Source: Oscillospiraceae bacterium | GTDB lineage: Bacteria > Bacillota > Clostridia > Oscillospirales > Oscillospiraceae | Direction of reading: 5' to 3' | Length of the DNA stretch: 64,000 nt | NCBI GenBank assembly: GCA_022800665.1 | Contig: JAAWQS010000003.1 | Span: 1-64,000 of the forward strand | Shown here: one piece after another, positions 1 through 7,978 of the stretch | How positions within the stretch are numbered: the stretch's first letter is position 1 | Layout: every line of letters begins with the position of its first letter | Program-made: the position numbers and the translations under genes | The notes under the pieces: generated by a model | The model's input: only the letters and a program-made list of their open reading frames with translations | Told to the model about the DNA's origin: nothing | Databases searched by the model: none

Positions 1-741
1 GAAACCGCCACGCAGAACCAGCTCCTCCTCAAAGCCAAGATGCAGTGCGCGCTGGATACCACTCCCGCACAGGGGCCTGCTGGCCCCACTGGTCCCACCG
101 GTCCCACTGGCCCTGCCGGAGCCGCCGGCCCCACTGGACCTACCGGTTCCGCTGGTGCGACAGGAGCGGCAGGAGCCATAGGGCCCACTGGCCCTGCCGG
201 TGCAACGGGCCCTGCCGGCCCTGCCGGCCCCACCGGTCCAACGGGGCCTGCCGGAAGATATTCCCCAGGCTCAGATGGCCCCACGGGTCCTACCGGCCCC
301 ACCGGTCCCACCGGCCCTAACGTCACAGCCACCTACGCCTTTGCTTCAAATTTCACGGGAGGCACCATCCTCCCTGATCCATTAGGCGACGGTCTATTAG
401 GTGTCACGGTGCCTTTGCCGAATGTCGGGCAGCGTTCCACAAATATTGACGCCGATAAAGACAGCAACGAGTTTATTGCGAAAAGAGACGGATATTTCCA
501 GATTTCCTACAACCTTAATCCCTCCACACCGGTGGCAGGCACTGCTCAGATCGTAATCAACAATGAGGTCAATAAAGCCTCTATCATGACTCCGCAGATG
601 GCTGCAAACCACTTCTCTGGCACGATCCTGGTACCACTGCGCAAGGGCGACAGGGTCTCCCTGCGGGTGATCAGCGCCACGCCGGTCGTGCTGCCGGCTA
701 AGTCTGCCGGGGCCTCCCTGTTCATGCTTCGCCTGGGCTAA
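1..741 (+). CDS. Collagen-like GPT-repeat surface protein, 5' end outside window
   Basis: The frame is open from base 1, so the gene starts upstream of the window. An ATG at 40 is an internal methionine with no ribosome site. After a short lead ([11 protein letters not shown]...) comes about 70 residues of Gly-X-Y collagen triplets, mostly GPT and GPA. This is followed by a non-repetitive domain of about 140 residues ending MLRLG, rich in predicted beta strands. This order, collagen stalk then a compact C-terminal domain, is that of BclA-type exosporium filaments, whose C-terminal domain trimerises with a C1q/TNF-like fold. Location on the spore or cell surface is inferred. The GC-rich near-repeats could vary in number by replication slippage. 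Confidence 0.85.
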   Translation, partial: ETATQNQLLLKAKMQCALDTTPAQGPAGPTGPTGPTGPAGAAGPTGPTGSAGATGAAGAIGPTGPAGATGPAGPAGPTGPTGPAGRYSPGSDGPTGPTGPTGPTGPNVTATYAFASNFTGGTILPDPLGDGLLGVTVPLPNVGQRSTNIDADKDSNEFIAKRDGYFQISYNLNPSTPVAGTAQIVINNEVNKASIMTPQMAANHFSGTILVPLRKGDRVSLRVISATPVVLPAKSAGASLFMLRLG

Positions 742-878
742 GGTATAGGCTTCGGAAAACGAAATCCGTATGAACCACAAAAGTGAAGCCATAAAATATA
801 ATAGAGGACACCTGAAGAAGAAAAGAAATCACTGTAGTTCAAAAAATTCGGTATAACAAAAAGAGCAAACACGTCGAA

Positions 879-906
879 GCCCCTGCTGGCAATATCCAGC
901 AGGGGC
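879..906 (+). terminator. Hairpin downstream of the collagen-like gene
   Basis: A perfect 11-bp stem (GCCCCTGCTGG with CCAGCAGGGGC) and 6-base loop, followed by CAAAACT. There is no U tract, so terminator function is uncertain. The near-identical strings ATTCGGTATAA (847-857) and ACTCGGTATAA (910-920) flank it. Confidence 0.45.
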
Positions 907-956
907 AAAACTCGGTATAATGACGGTGTTTTCACAGACCGTATAAGCGTTTCAAT

Positions 957-1088
957 CTGGTAAAGGTGCGTGGCCCTGGTATGCCGCCAAAGATGCGGAT
1001 GAACGCGCTCTGGAATTTCCGGGCATTTTGCTTTGGCGCTGCCGGCGTATTTCTGCATCATGAGCCTTGGCCTGCTGATCCGGTTAAA
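957..1088 (-). pseudogene. Tyrosine recombinase (integrase) fragment
   Basis: The minus strand encodes NRISRPRLMMQKYAG... and then PERVHPHLWRHTRATHLYQ. This matches the C-terminal catalytic box of tyrosine recombinases (HxLRHTxATxL, containing the catalytic His and Arg). Similarity stops after LYQ. The usual following segment with the GHxxxxTTxxY tyrosine is missing, and so is everything N-terminal. It is a relic of about 44 codons with no function expected. It suggests that a mobile element once sat between the collagen-like gene and the tsa operon. Confidence 0.7.
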
Positions 1089-1091
1089 AGC

Positions 1092-1133
1092 ATTCCCGCA
1101 AAAGGCAGTCTGGATGCTGCCCTTTGCGGGAAT
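1092..1133 (-). terminator. Terminator of the tsaE-tsaB operon
   Basis: A long stem, ATTCCCGCAAA-A-GGCAG paired with CTGCC-C-TTTGCGGGAAT. Read on the minus strand it is followed by GCTTTTAACC, and it lies just past the last minus-strand gene. The plus side carries TTTTATAA, so it may work in both directions. Confidence 0.7.
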
Positions 1134-1150
1134 TTTATAATCAATGCAGC

Positions 1151-1372
1151 TTATTCAGCGGCTTCCAGCGCGTCTGCGATGAAAGAATTGGCAATTTCAA
1201 AAGCTCTGGTCCGCCTCCTGGCCAATGTAATCTGTGACTTGTACCGCTCCGCATTCTCTTTCGCTTCAAAGGTTTTCACTGTCTCCCGCAGCTTGTGCAG
1301 GGTTGAATCAATCTGCCGTTTTGCCTCGGCAAGTTCTTCTTTTGAAAATGCTCTATCTCTACAATTTTCCAT
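1151..1372 (-). CDS. Small conserved-looking hypothetical protein (73 aa)
   Basis: A charged, probably helical protein (MENCRDRAFSKEELAEAKRQ... ending ALEAAE) with no membrane segment. I chose the ATG at 1372 because GAGAGGATCGGGA lies directly before it; a further in-frame methionine upstream lacks a ribosome site. It overlaps the 3' end of tsaB by 14 bases, so it is probably translationally coupled and is the last gene of the tsaE-tsaB unit. I do not recognise a function. The heptad-like spacing suggests a small coiled coil. Confidence 0.65.
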   Translation of the reverse strand: MENCRDRAFSKEELAEAKRQIDSTLHKLRETVKTFEAKENAERYKSQITLARRRTRAFEIANSFIADALEAAE

Positions 1373-2084
1373 TCCCGATCCTCTCTCCACTCTCAATCCT
1401 CGCCAGACGCTCCCGTTCCGCCTGGCTCAGCCGCAGGTATACCGGTTCCAGCGACTGAACCGCCACCGCGCCCTCCGGCCACAGCCGCGCCGCCGCCATC
1501 CCCACGCCCACTGCGCTCTGCATCCGCAGATGGGGCGGGGCCATCCGGCAGTCCAGGCCCTGCTGCCGCATATAATTGCAGCACAGCGCCGCGCCGTCCC
1601 CTACAATAGTCAGCGTGCCGTCAAATTCCCTGAGATCCTCCCAGGCGTCCGCCAGGGAAATGGCACGGTCCTCCCGCAGACGGGTCAGCGTCCCCTCCCC
1701 GGCCAGAAAGACGGCGTTGTAAATCTGCTGCCGCCGGGCGTCCATCGCGCACACAACCGGCCCTGTCAGATGGGCCAAGGGCCACGCCATGCCCTCCAGG
1801 GTGGACACCGGAATGCAGGGCTTTTCCGCCGCCCAGGCCAGTCCCTTCACCGCCGCCACGCCAATCCGCAGGCCGGTAAAGGACCCTGGTCCCGCCGCCA
1901 CGGCAATGGCGTCCATGTCCTCTATACGCAGCTCGCTGCTGCGCAGCATGTCCTCCGCCATCGGCAGCAGCGTCCGGCTGTGGGTCAGCCCGGTACACTG
2001 CCACGCGGACGCCACCGGCACGCCGTCCTCCAGTACCGCGCAGGACGCGGCCTTCGCGGATGTTTCCAACGCCAACAGCTTCAT
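1359..2084 (-). CDS. tsaB: tRNA t6A37 threonylcarbamoyltransferase complex subunit TsaB
   Basis: TsaB pairs with TsaD and TsaE to attach the threonylcarbamoyl group to A37 of ANN-decoding tRNAs. The 241-residue protein begins MKLLALETSAKAASCAV and carries the family motif GPGSFTGLRIG at residues 65-75, with EPVYLR near the C-terminus. A longer in-frame extension upstream of ATG 2084 is rejected because this ATG overlaps the tsaE stop in a TCAT/ATGA arrangement, typical of coupled translation. RimI and TsaD, often next in Firmicutes, are not in this window. Confidence 0.95.
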   Translation of the reverse strand: MKLLALETSAKAASCAVLEDGVPVASAWQCTGLTHSRTLLPMAEDMLRSSELRIEDMDAIAVAAGPGSFTGLRIGVAAVKGLAWAAEKPCIPVSTLEGMAWPLAHLTGPVVCAMDARRQQIYNAVFLAGEGTLTRLREDRAISLADAWEDLREFDGTLTIVGDGAALCCNYMRQQGLDCRMAPPHLRMQSAVGVGMAAARLWPEGAVAVQSLEPVYLRLSQAERERLARIESGERIGNGKL

Positions 2085-2509
2085 TCCTCGCCCACTCCCT
2101 CCACAATAATCCGCCGCCAGTCCTCGCACTCCCCGCAGCGTTCCAATGTCACTTGAACCGTACCATCCGGCAGCGCGCCCTCCGCCAGCTCGCTCCACTC
2201 CACCGCGCATACGCCGCCCCGGTCCAGGTAGTCCTCCCAGCCGATGCCGAACAGCTCCTCCTCCCCGCCCAGGCGGTACATGTCAAAGTGGAACAGGGGC
2301 AGGGGGCCGTCATACTCGTTCACGATGGTAAAGGTGGGGCTGCTTACCCGTCCGGTACAGCCCAGACCGCGGGCCAGACCGCGGGTAAAGGCGGTCTTCC
2401 CCATGCCCAGACCGCCCCGGTAGGCCACCACATCCCCAGGCCGCAGCCGCGCCGCCAGGGCTTCGCCAAAGGCTTCCGTTTCCTCCGCGCTGTGGGAGAC
2501 ATATTCCAT
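2081..2509 (-). CDS. tsaE: tRNA t6A37 biosynthesis ATPase TsaE
   Basis: A small P-loop ATPase that drives turnover of the TsaBDE complex. The 142-residue product starts MEYVSHSAEETEAFG. It shows Walker A GGLGMGKT (32-39), the SSPTFTIVNEY switch segment (about 56-66) and FHFDMYRL (73-80), all characteristic of TsaE. The start at 2509 fits the family length; an upstream in-frame methionine at 2563 lies close to the promoter -10. It is the first gene of the operon and overlaps tsaB by 4 bases. Confidence 0.95.
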   Translation of the reverse strand: MEYVSHSAEETEAFGEALAARLRPGDVVAYRGGLGMGKTAFTRGLARGLGCTGRVSSPTFTIVNEYDGPLPLFHFDMYRLGGEEELFGIGWEDYLDRGGVCAVEWSELAEGALPDGTVQVTLERCGECEDWRRIIVEGVGEE

Positions 2510-2553
2510 AACCGTTCCTCGCTTCCGGTGATTCACCCAGTTTCTGACCACAT

Positions 2554-2582
2554 AGTATACCATAAAAATCTCCCGCTGGAAA
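2554..2582 (-). promoter_or_regulatory. Sigma-A promoter of tsaE-tsaB
   Basis: On the minus strand, TTTCCA, 17 bases, then TATACT preceded by TGG. The -35 is weak and the -10 good. It lies 45 bases before the tsaE start. Confidence 0.55.
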
Positions 2583-2624
2583 GGGGATTTGGCGGATTTT
2601 TTTCATAAAGGGCCTGGAACATGG

Positions 2625-2653
2625 TTGTCATTTCCTGCGGAACGTGCTATAAT
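2625..2653 (+). promoter_or_regulatory. Sigma-A promoter of trpS
   Basis: TTGTCA, 17 bases, TATAAT. No T-box leader fits in the 60 bases between this promoter and the trpS start. Confidence 0.75.
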
Positions 2654-2713
2654 GATATGCCAATCAGAAAAATTCGCGCAAGCGATACGAGCGAATCAAA
2701 GGAGCAAAGAAAT

Positions 2714-3712
2714 ATGGATGGAAAAAAGGTCATGCTCTCCGGCATCCAGCCCAGCGGAGACCTGCACTTGGGCAATTATCTAGGGCCGCTGCGCCACTGG
2801 CCGGAGATGATCGAAGAATTTGACTGTTACTTTTTTATGGCCGACCTGCACACCATCACCGTGCGCCAGGACCCGGCCCAGCTGCGCAAGCGCACCCTCA
2901 CCCAGATTGCCCAGTATATCGCCTGCGGCCTGGACCCGGAAAAATGCGTCCTCTTTGTCCAGTCCCATGTCCCCGCCCATACCCAGCTGAGCTGGGTGCT
3001 CAACTGCTATACCATGTTCGGCGAGCTGAACCGGATGACCCAGTTCAAGGACAAGTCCGCCAAACACGCGGAGAACGTCAACGCGGGCCTCTTCACCTAT
3101 CCCGTCCTGATGGCGGCGGATATCCTCATCTATCAGCCGGACTTCGTACCCGTGGGCGAGGACCAGAAGCAGCACGTGGAAATCTGCCGGGATATCGCCG
3201 AGCGGTTCAACGGCGTGTACGGAGACGTCTTCCGGGTCCCGGAACCCTATATCGCCAAAGTGGGCGCGCGGATCATGAGCCTCAATACGCCGGATACCAA
3301 GATGAGCAAGTCCCTCCACGAAGGCTGCGTGTTCCTGATGGAGAAGCCGGAGGACATTATGCGCAAGTTCAAGCGGGCGGTTACGGACAGCGACACCGAG
3401 CGGTGCGTCCGCTACGCCCCGGCGGAAAAGCCCGGCGTGTCCAACCTGATGCAGATTTACGCCGCCGCCACTGGCAAGACCTACGAGGACATTGAGGCGG
3501 AGTTTGCAGGCCAGGGCTACGGCAAATTCAAGCCCGCCGTAGGCGAGGCCGTGGCGGAGACTTTGCGGCCTATCCGGGAGGAGACGGAGCGTCTGCTGGC
3601 GGACAAGGCGTATCTGGAAAGCGTGTACCGGGCCGGAGCGGAAAAGGCGTCCTATGCGGCGGAGAAGACCCTCCGTAAAGTCTACAAAAAAGTAGGCTTT
3701 ATAGCCAGATAA
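2714..3712 (+). CDS. trpS: Tryptophan--tRNA ligase
   Basis: Charges tRNA-Trp. The 332-residue class I synthetase has the HIGH-equivalent HLGN at residues 18-21 inside SGIQPSGDLHLGNYLGP and a perfect KMSKS at 196-200. The start at ATG 2714 is set by AAAGGAG at 2698-2704; a longer in-frame extension has no ribosome site and runs into the promoter. Length matches the bacterial family. The glycosyltransferase gene follows after 13 bases, so the two may be co-transcribed. Confidence 0.97.
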   Translation: MDGKKVMLSGIQPSGDLHLGNYLGPLRHWPEMIEEFDCYFFMADLHTITVRQDPAQLRKRTLTQIAQYIACGLDPEKCVLFVQSHVPAHTQLSWVLNCYTMFGELNRMTQFKDKSAKHAENVNAGLFTYPVLMAADILIYQPDFVPVGEDQKQHVEICRDIAERFNGVYGDVFRVPEPYIAKVGARIMSLNTPDTKMSKSLHEGCVFLMEKPEDIMRKFKRAVTDSDTERCVRYAPAEKPGVSNLMQIYAAATGKTYEDIEAEFAGQGYGKFKPAVGEAVAETLRPIREETERLLADKAYLESVYRAGAEKASYAAEKTLRKVYKKVGFIAR

Positions 3713-3725
3713 GCGGGGCGGTGAA

Positions 3726-4859
3726 ATGGGAGAATTGCTTGACCGTACAACGGTAATGCCCGTCATTTTTGCCCTGGCGGTGTCCATGCTGCTCAGCTTC
3801 GCGCTGACGCCCCTGGTGAAGCGTTTGGCCTACCGGATCGGCGCGGTGGACGTGCCGAAGGATAAACGGCGGATGCACGACCACCCGATTCCCCGCCTGG
3901 GCGGACTGTCCATCTTTATCGGCTGCGTCATCGCTATTCTGCTCTTCGCGGATACGGACCGGCAGCTGCGGGGGATCCTGCTGGGTTCCTGCCTGATCGT
4001 GGCCGTCGGCGTGGTGGACGACTCCCACCCGCTGGGGGCAGGCATCAAATTTATTTTACAGATTGTCTCCGCGCTTATCGCCGTCTGGCACGGCGTGATC
4101 ATCGAGGCCATTGCCAACCCCGTCTCCTTCCTCACCGGAAATCTGTACTGGGATTTCGGTATCATGGCGGTGCCCATCACCGTTGTCTGGATTGTGGCTG
4201 TGACCAACTCCGTCAACCTCATCGACGGCCTGGACGGTCTGGCGGACGGCGTGTCCACCATCGCCGCCCTGACCATGCTGATTCTGGCTCTGCTGCTGCG
4301 CGAGCTGGGAATGGCTGTCATCTGCGCGGCCCTGGTGGGGGCGTGCGTGGGCTTTATGCCCTTTAACCGAAACCCTGCAAAAATCTTTATGGGCGACACG
4401 GGAGCCACGTTCCTGGGCTTTATGCTGGCCACAGTGTCGGTGACGGGGCTGTTCAAGCTCTACGCCATGATCTCCTTCATCGTACCCTTTATCATCCTGG
4501 GCTTCCCCATCTTTGACACGGCCTCCGCCTTTACCCGCCGCATTCTCAAGGGGCAGAACCCCATGAAGGCGGACCGCAGCCATACCCACCATAAGCTCAT
4601 CGACATGGGCATGAACCAGAAGCAGGCGGTCGCGACGCTGTACATGGTTGCCGCCGTACTGGGGCTGTGCGCGGTGATGGTCGTCACCAGCGGGTATGTG
4701 AAGCTGATTCTGTCCATTGCGGCCCTGGCCGGTACTGCTTTCACAGTGGCCCGTATTGCCCGCTATCCCCACGACCATCCCAGAGCTCCGGCAGAAAAGG
4801 AACCGGACATGGGTTCGGATCCGGGCGCGCGCCGCTCGGAAACAAAAAAGGAGCCTTAA
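3726..4859 (+). CDS. Undecaprenyl-phosphate GlcNAc-1-phosphate transferase (WecA/TagO type)
   Basis: An integral membrane enzyme of the MraY/WecA superfamily that loads GlcNAc-1-P onto undecaprenyl phosphate, the first step of teichoic acid or surface glycan synthesis. There are about ten hydrophobic segments. Family signatures are DVPKDKRRMHDHPIPRLGG (42-60), VVDDS (96-100), NLIDGLDGLADG (164-175), FMGDTGATFLG (about 221-231) and the late HTHHK histidine motif. The hydrophilic C-terminal tail is an extra. It sits one base before the UDP-GlcNAc 2-epimerase gene. That pairing suggests a GlcNAc/ManNAc-containing wall polymer; I cannot tell TagO from WecA by sequence alone. Confidence 0.92.
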   Translation: MGELLDRTTVMPVIFALAVSMLLSFALTPLVKRLAYRIGAVDVPKDKRRMHDHPIPRLGGLSIFIGCVIAILLFADTDRQLRGILLGSCLIVAVGVVDDSHPLGAGIKFILQIVSALIAVWHGVIIEAIANPVSFLTGNLYWDFGIMAVPITVVWIVAVTNSVNLIDGLDGLADGVSTIAALTMLILALLLRELGMAVICAALVGACVGFMPFNRNPAKIFMGDTGATFLGFMLATVSVTGLFKLYAMISFIVPFIILGFPIFDTASAFTRRILKGQNPMKADRSHTHHKLIDMGMNQKQAVATLYMVAAVLGLCAVMVVTSGYVKLILSIAALAGTAFTVARIARYPHDHPRAPAEKEPDMGSDPGARRSETKKEP

Positions 4860-4860
4860 A

Positions 4861-6006
4861 ATGGAAAAACTGCGCATTATGAGCGTATTCGGCACCCGGC
4901 CTGAGGCCATTAAAATGGCGCCTCTGGTCAGGGAGCTGGCGGGGCGGGCGGATATTGCCTCCCTCTGCTGCGTCACCGCCCAGCACCGGCAGATGCTGGA
5001 CAGCGTGCTGGAGGTCTTCTCCCTCACGCCGGACCGGGACCTGGACATCATGACCCCCCGCCAGACCCTCAGTACCATCACCGCCAAATGTCTGACCGGC
5101 ATGGACGCGGCGGTGGAGGAGCTGCAGCCGGACATGATCCTGGTCCACGGCGACACCTCCACCACCTTTGCCGGCGCGCTGTCCGCCTTTTACCACAAGG
5201 TCCCGGTGGGGCATGTGGAGGCGGGCCTGCGGACCTATGACAAATATTCCCCCTATCCGGAGGAGATGAACCGGAAGCTTGTCACCGCCATTGCGGACCT
5301 GTACTTCTGCCCCACGGAAAACAACCGGCAGAACCTTCTGCGGGAGGGAGTAACGGAGGGCCTGTTCGTCACCGGCAACACGGTGATTGACGCCCTGCAG
5401 ACCACGGTGCGGAAGGACTACGTCTTTGCTGCGGACAGTCTGAACCGCCTGCCCTGGGACAGCAAAAAAATTGTGCTGGTGACCTGCCACCGCCGGGAAA
5501 ACTACGGCCAACCCATGGAGGACATCATGACCGCCCTGGCGGACATTGCCCGGACCCACAGGGACGTAGAGCTGGTGTATCCCGTCCACCTCAGCCCCGT
5601 GGTGCAGGAGTGCGCCCGCCGGAACCTGGGGGACATTGAAAACGTCCATCTGATCGCCCCCCTGGCAGCGGACGAGATGCACAACCTGATGGCCCGGTGT
5701 TATCTGGCGCTGACCGACTCCGGCGGACTGCAGGAGGAGGCCCCCGCCCTGGGCAAGCCGGTGCTGGTGCTGCGCCGGGAGACGGAGCGGCCCGAAGCGG
5801 TGGAAGCCGGAACGGTGAAGCTGGCCGGTGTGGAGCGGGACGCCATTGCGGACATGGCCCACACCCTGCTGACCGATTCCGCCGCGTATCAGGCCATGGC
5901 CCGCGCGGTGAATCCCTACGGCGACGGCCGCGCCTGCCGCAGGATTGCCGATGCCATTCTGTGGCATTTTGGCCGGGGAGACCGGCCTGAGGATTTCCGC
6001 GCCTGA
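4861..6006 (+). CDS. wecB: UDP-N-acetylglucosamine 2-epimerase (non-hydrolysing)
   Basis: Interconverts UDP-GlcNAc and UDP-ManNAc in the cytoplasm, supplying ManNAc for linkage units or capsules. The 381-residue protein begins MEKLRIMSVFGTRPEAIKMA. It has HGDTSTT, HVEAGLRT followed by the PYPEEMNR segment, and DSGGLQEEAPALGKPVL, the active-site landmarks of the family. ATG 4861 follows AAGGAG at 4848-4853; the longer in-frame extension overlaps the upstream gene and is not credible. It is tightly coupled to the glycosyl-1-P transferase. Confidence 0.95.
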   Translation: MEKLRIMSVFGTRPEAIKMAPLVRELAGRADIASLCCVTAQHRQMLDSVLEVFSLTPDRDLDIMTPRQTLSTITAKCLTGMDAAVEELQPDMILVHGDTSTTFAGALSAFYHKVPVGHVEAGLRTYDKYSPYPEEMNRKLVTAIADLYFCPTENNRQNLLREGVTEGLFVTGNTVIDALQTTVRKDYVFAADSLNRLPWDSKKIVLVTCHRRENYGQPMEDIMTALADIARTHRDVELVYPVHLSPVVQECARRNLGDIENVHLIAPLAADEMHNLMARCYLALTDSGGLQEEAPALGKPVLVLRRETERPEAVEAGTVKLAGVERDAIADMAHTLLTDSAAYQAMARAVNPYGDGRACRRIADAILWHFGRGDRPEDFRA

Positions 6007-6026
6007 GCAGCTGGAAAGGAGCGCCT

Positions 6027-6791
6027 TTGGACAAAAAACGGATGACCTATTTCTCCATCGGCTTCGGCATACTGCTGCTGGTGGTCGTAGCTCTGCTGGC
6101 CCGGAGCAGCCGCCGGGAACCGGCGGGCATTGTGCTGCCGGACAGCCCCGTTGACGCGGAGGATATGGGTATGGACCAGATGGAGAGCCGCCTGAGCGTG
6201 CTGGAAATCTCTCCGGAGACGGTGCGGCCCGCCATTACCACCCTCTCCCGTCCGGTTTCCTACAGCCGTACCCAGAAGGTGGAGACTTTCTGGAGCGGCG
6301 GAAGCGGTCAGTCCATCTCCCAGGTTTCTGTCAGCGGAAGCCGGACCAGGATCGACACCCGTATGGCTGACGGCAGTATCCGTCACATGCTGCTCTCTGG
6401 CCGCCAGCCGGAGCAGACCGGGACATCCGCATGGATCTGGTACGACAGTGAGACGGACTGGACACTGCTGCGAAATGGTCCGCCCACCGCAGACTTTGCA
6501 GGCCGGATGCTGACATATGAGACGGTGCGGGATTTACCGGCGGAGGCGATTATCGCGGCGGATTACCGGATGAAGGACAACGTCTACTGCATCTATGTGG
6601 AGACGGCGCCGGACGGGTCCGGCTATGGAGAGCGGTACTGGGTGAGCGTGGCGGACGGACTGCTGTATGCGGCGGAACGCACGTGGAACGGAGGACTGGT
6701 CTACCGCTTTACCGCTTCGCCGCTGGATGCCGAACTGCCGGAAGAGAGCCTGTTTCTGCTGCCGGACGGCAGTGTGCCGGGGGCAGCTTGA
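6027..6791 (+). CDS. Membrane-anchored extracellular hypothetical protein
   Basis: A 254-residue protein with one N-terminal transmembrane segment (about residues 7-25, ISIGFG-like then LLLVVVALLA) and a soluble outside domain. I place the start at TTG 6027, which has GGAAAGGA seven bases upstream. The body has alternating polar and aromatic strands (SAWIWYDSETDW, ERYWVSVADGLLYAAERTW), suggesting a beta-rich domain loosely like LolA/sporulation lipoprotein folds; this is a guess. It follows wecB by 20 bases and ends at a strong terminator, so it is probably the last gene of the trpS-to-wecB transcript. Function unknown. Confidence 0.75.
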   Translation: MDKKRMTYFSIGFGILLLVVVALLARSSRREPAGIVLPDSPVDAEDMGMDQMESRLSVLEISPETVRPAITTLSRPVSYSRTQKVETFWSGGSGQSISQVSVSGSRTRIDTRMADGSIRHMLLSGRQPEQTGTSAWIWYDSETDWTLLRNGPPTADFAGRMLTYETVRDLPAEAIIAADYRMKDNVYCIYVETAPDGSGYGERYWVSVADGLLYAAERTWNGGLVYRFTASPLDAELPEESLFLLPDGSVPGAA

Positions 6792-6802
6792 AATACAAAA
6801 AG

Positions 6803-6837
6803 GGAAGGATTCCGGCTGTGGAATCCTTCCTTTATTT
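6803..6837. terminator. Bidirectional terminator
   Basis: A perfect 11-bp stem GGAAGGATTCC/GGAATCCTTCC with a 6-base loop, followed by TTTATTT on plus and CTTTTTG on minus. It serves the convergent genes ending at 6791 and 6842. Confidence 0.9.
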
Positions 6838-6841
6838 CCCT

Positions 6842-7903
6842 TTACGGCTTCCCCTGGTAAATCTTCTCCAGCTGTTCGTCCGACAGCTCCACGTGGTAAA
6901 ACAGCCGGAAAAATTCCTTCACCTCGCTGTCCACATCGTACGCCAGACTGTCGGGATAGAGCAGTCCGGCCAGCCAGCGGATACCCACAATGCGGTTGGG
7001 ACCGTGGGGGCGGTCCACCCAGCTGAACGGCGCGTTGGGCGCACCGTACACGGCCCCGTTTTGGACAGCCTTCAGCGCGGCAAAATCGGGATTGCCCAGA
7101 ATGGCCTCTGCGGCGGCGCAGCCGCTCAGATTGGCTTTCGGCTCGCCGTTGACTACGATCACATCCGGGTCCCAGGCCAGCAGCTGCTCCAGGGAAATGT
7201 TCATCCGGGATCCGCTGCCCAGCTCCAGGTCCGCCGCGTTGACCGCATTGACCGCGTCAATAATCTGTCCGTGGGTGGAACCGGCTGGCGCCGTCTGCAG
7301 CGACTCAGGACCGTTTCCGTAGTAGACGCGGAGCTTGTCCGCCTCTGCTATGTCCATGTCCGCAATTGCCTGAAACGTGTCCTCCGCATAAGCGGCCAGC
7401 TCCTCTCCGTGCTCCTGCGCGTTGGTGAACACTTCTCCCAAAAAGCGGTATACCTCCGGTACGTCCGCCAGCTGGTCGCTGACCACCAGTACAGGAATGC
7501 CCAGGCTGGCGGAGAGATTGTCCGCTTCTTCCACAGCCGCGCTGCCGATGGCGGTGAGATGGATGGCAACCGTGGGACCGGCGGCTATGACGGCCTCATA
7601 ATTGATGCTGTCCCCCATGCCGAAGTTGGGCAGATTATGGTATTGCTCCAGAATGACGCTCTTTTCTATGTCGTTGAGCCCGTAATTCCACCCCAGCAGC
7701 TGGTCCGGGGCCAATGTATACAGATAAATGGCGGAGGTGGGGTCGGTGGTAAATGCAGACTCGATGTCTACGGGGACCATCACTGTCCGTCCGGCCATAT
7801 CTGTGACGCTACGCATGTTCGGCTGAGCGGGCAGGCTTCTGCGGCAGCCAGCCGTCAGGAGCAGCAACATTAGCGCGAGTATAAAATAAATTTTTCTTGT
7901 CAC
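6842..7903 (-). CDS. ABC transporter substrate-binding lipoprotein (siderophore/cobalamin type)
   Basis: Predicted metal-chelate capture protein of the FepB/BtuF class. The N-terminus MTRKIYFILALMLLLLTAGC is a lipoprotein signal with lipid-modified Cys20. DMAGRTVMVP and later VIVVNGEP and AWDPDV fit the helical-backbone binding-protein fold. I prefer GTG 7903: AGGAGG sits 7 bases before it but only one base before the in-frame ATG at 7909. It is transcribed away from the cognate permease and ATPase genes, sharing a short divergent intergenic region. The ligand (Fe-siderophore, haem or B12) cannot be read from the sequence. Confidence 0.9.
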   Translation of the reverse strand: MTRKIYFILALMLLLLTAGCRRSLPAQPNMRSVTDMAGRTVMVPVDIESAFTTDPTSAIYLYTLAPDQLLGWNYGLNDIEKSVILEQYHNLPNFGMGDSINYEAVIAAGPTVAIHLTAIGSAAVEEADNLSASLGIPVLVVSDQLADVPEVYRFLGEVFTNAQEHGEELAAYAEDTFQAIADMDIAEADKLRVYYGNGPESLQTAPAGSTHGQIIDAVNAVNAADLELGSGSRMNISLEQLLAWDPDVIVVNGEPKANLSGCAAAEAILGNPDFAALKAVQNGAVYGAPNAPFSWVDRPHGPNRIVGIRWLAGLLYPDSLAYDVDSEVKEFFRLFYHVELSDEQLEKIYQGKP

Positions 7904-7929
7904 GGGCATGCCTCCTTTTTGTTTAGTAA

Positions 7930-7958
7930 AATATATCGTATTGTCCACCAGAAGTCAA
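7930..7958 (-). promoter_or_regulatory. Promoter of the substrate-binding protein gene
   Basis: On the minus strand, TTGACT, 17 bases, TATATT. I see no clear Fur box or cobalamin riboswitch in this 75-base divergent gap. Confidence 0.6.
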
Positions 7959-7978
7959 GGACAGGAGGAATCAAATTG

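Noticed and set aside
45..385. Two alternate-frame reading frames in the collagen repeats
   Set aside because: Artefacts of the repeat; the Gly-X-Y frame is the coding one.
738..1061. 107-codon minus-strand frame as a full gene
   Set aside because: Only its first third resembles a recombinase; the remainder is unrelated, so it is listed as a fragment.
1621..2106. Long minus-strand frame overlapping tsaB, and similar long frames in other GC-rich genes (for example 2780-3787, 15286-17160, 17950-19263, 31817-34627)
   Set aside because: They run through well-identified genes, are Arg/Gly/Pro/His-rich, lack ribosome sites and show no domain: high-GC shadow frames.
2563..2714. T-box leader before trpS
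   Set aside because: Only about 60 bases separate the promoter from the start codon and no T-box sequence is present.
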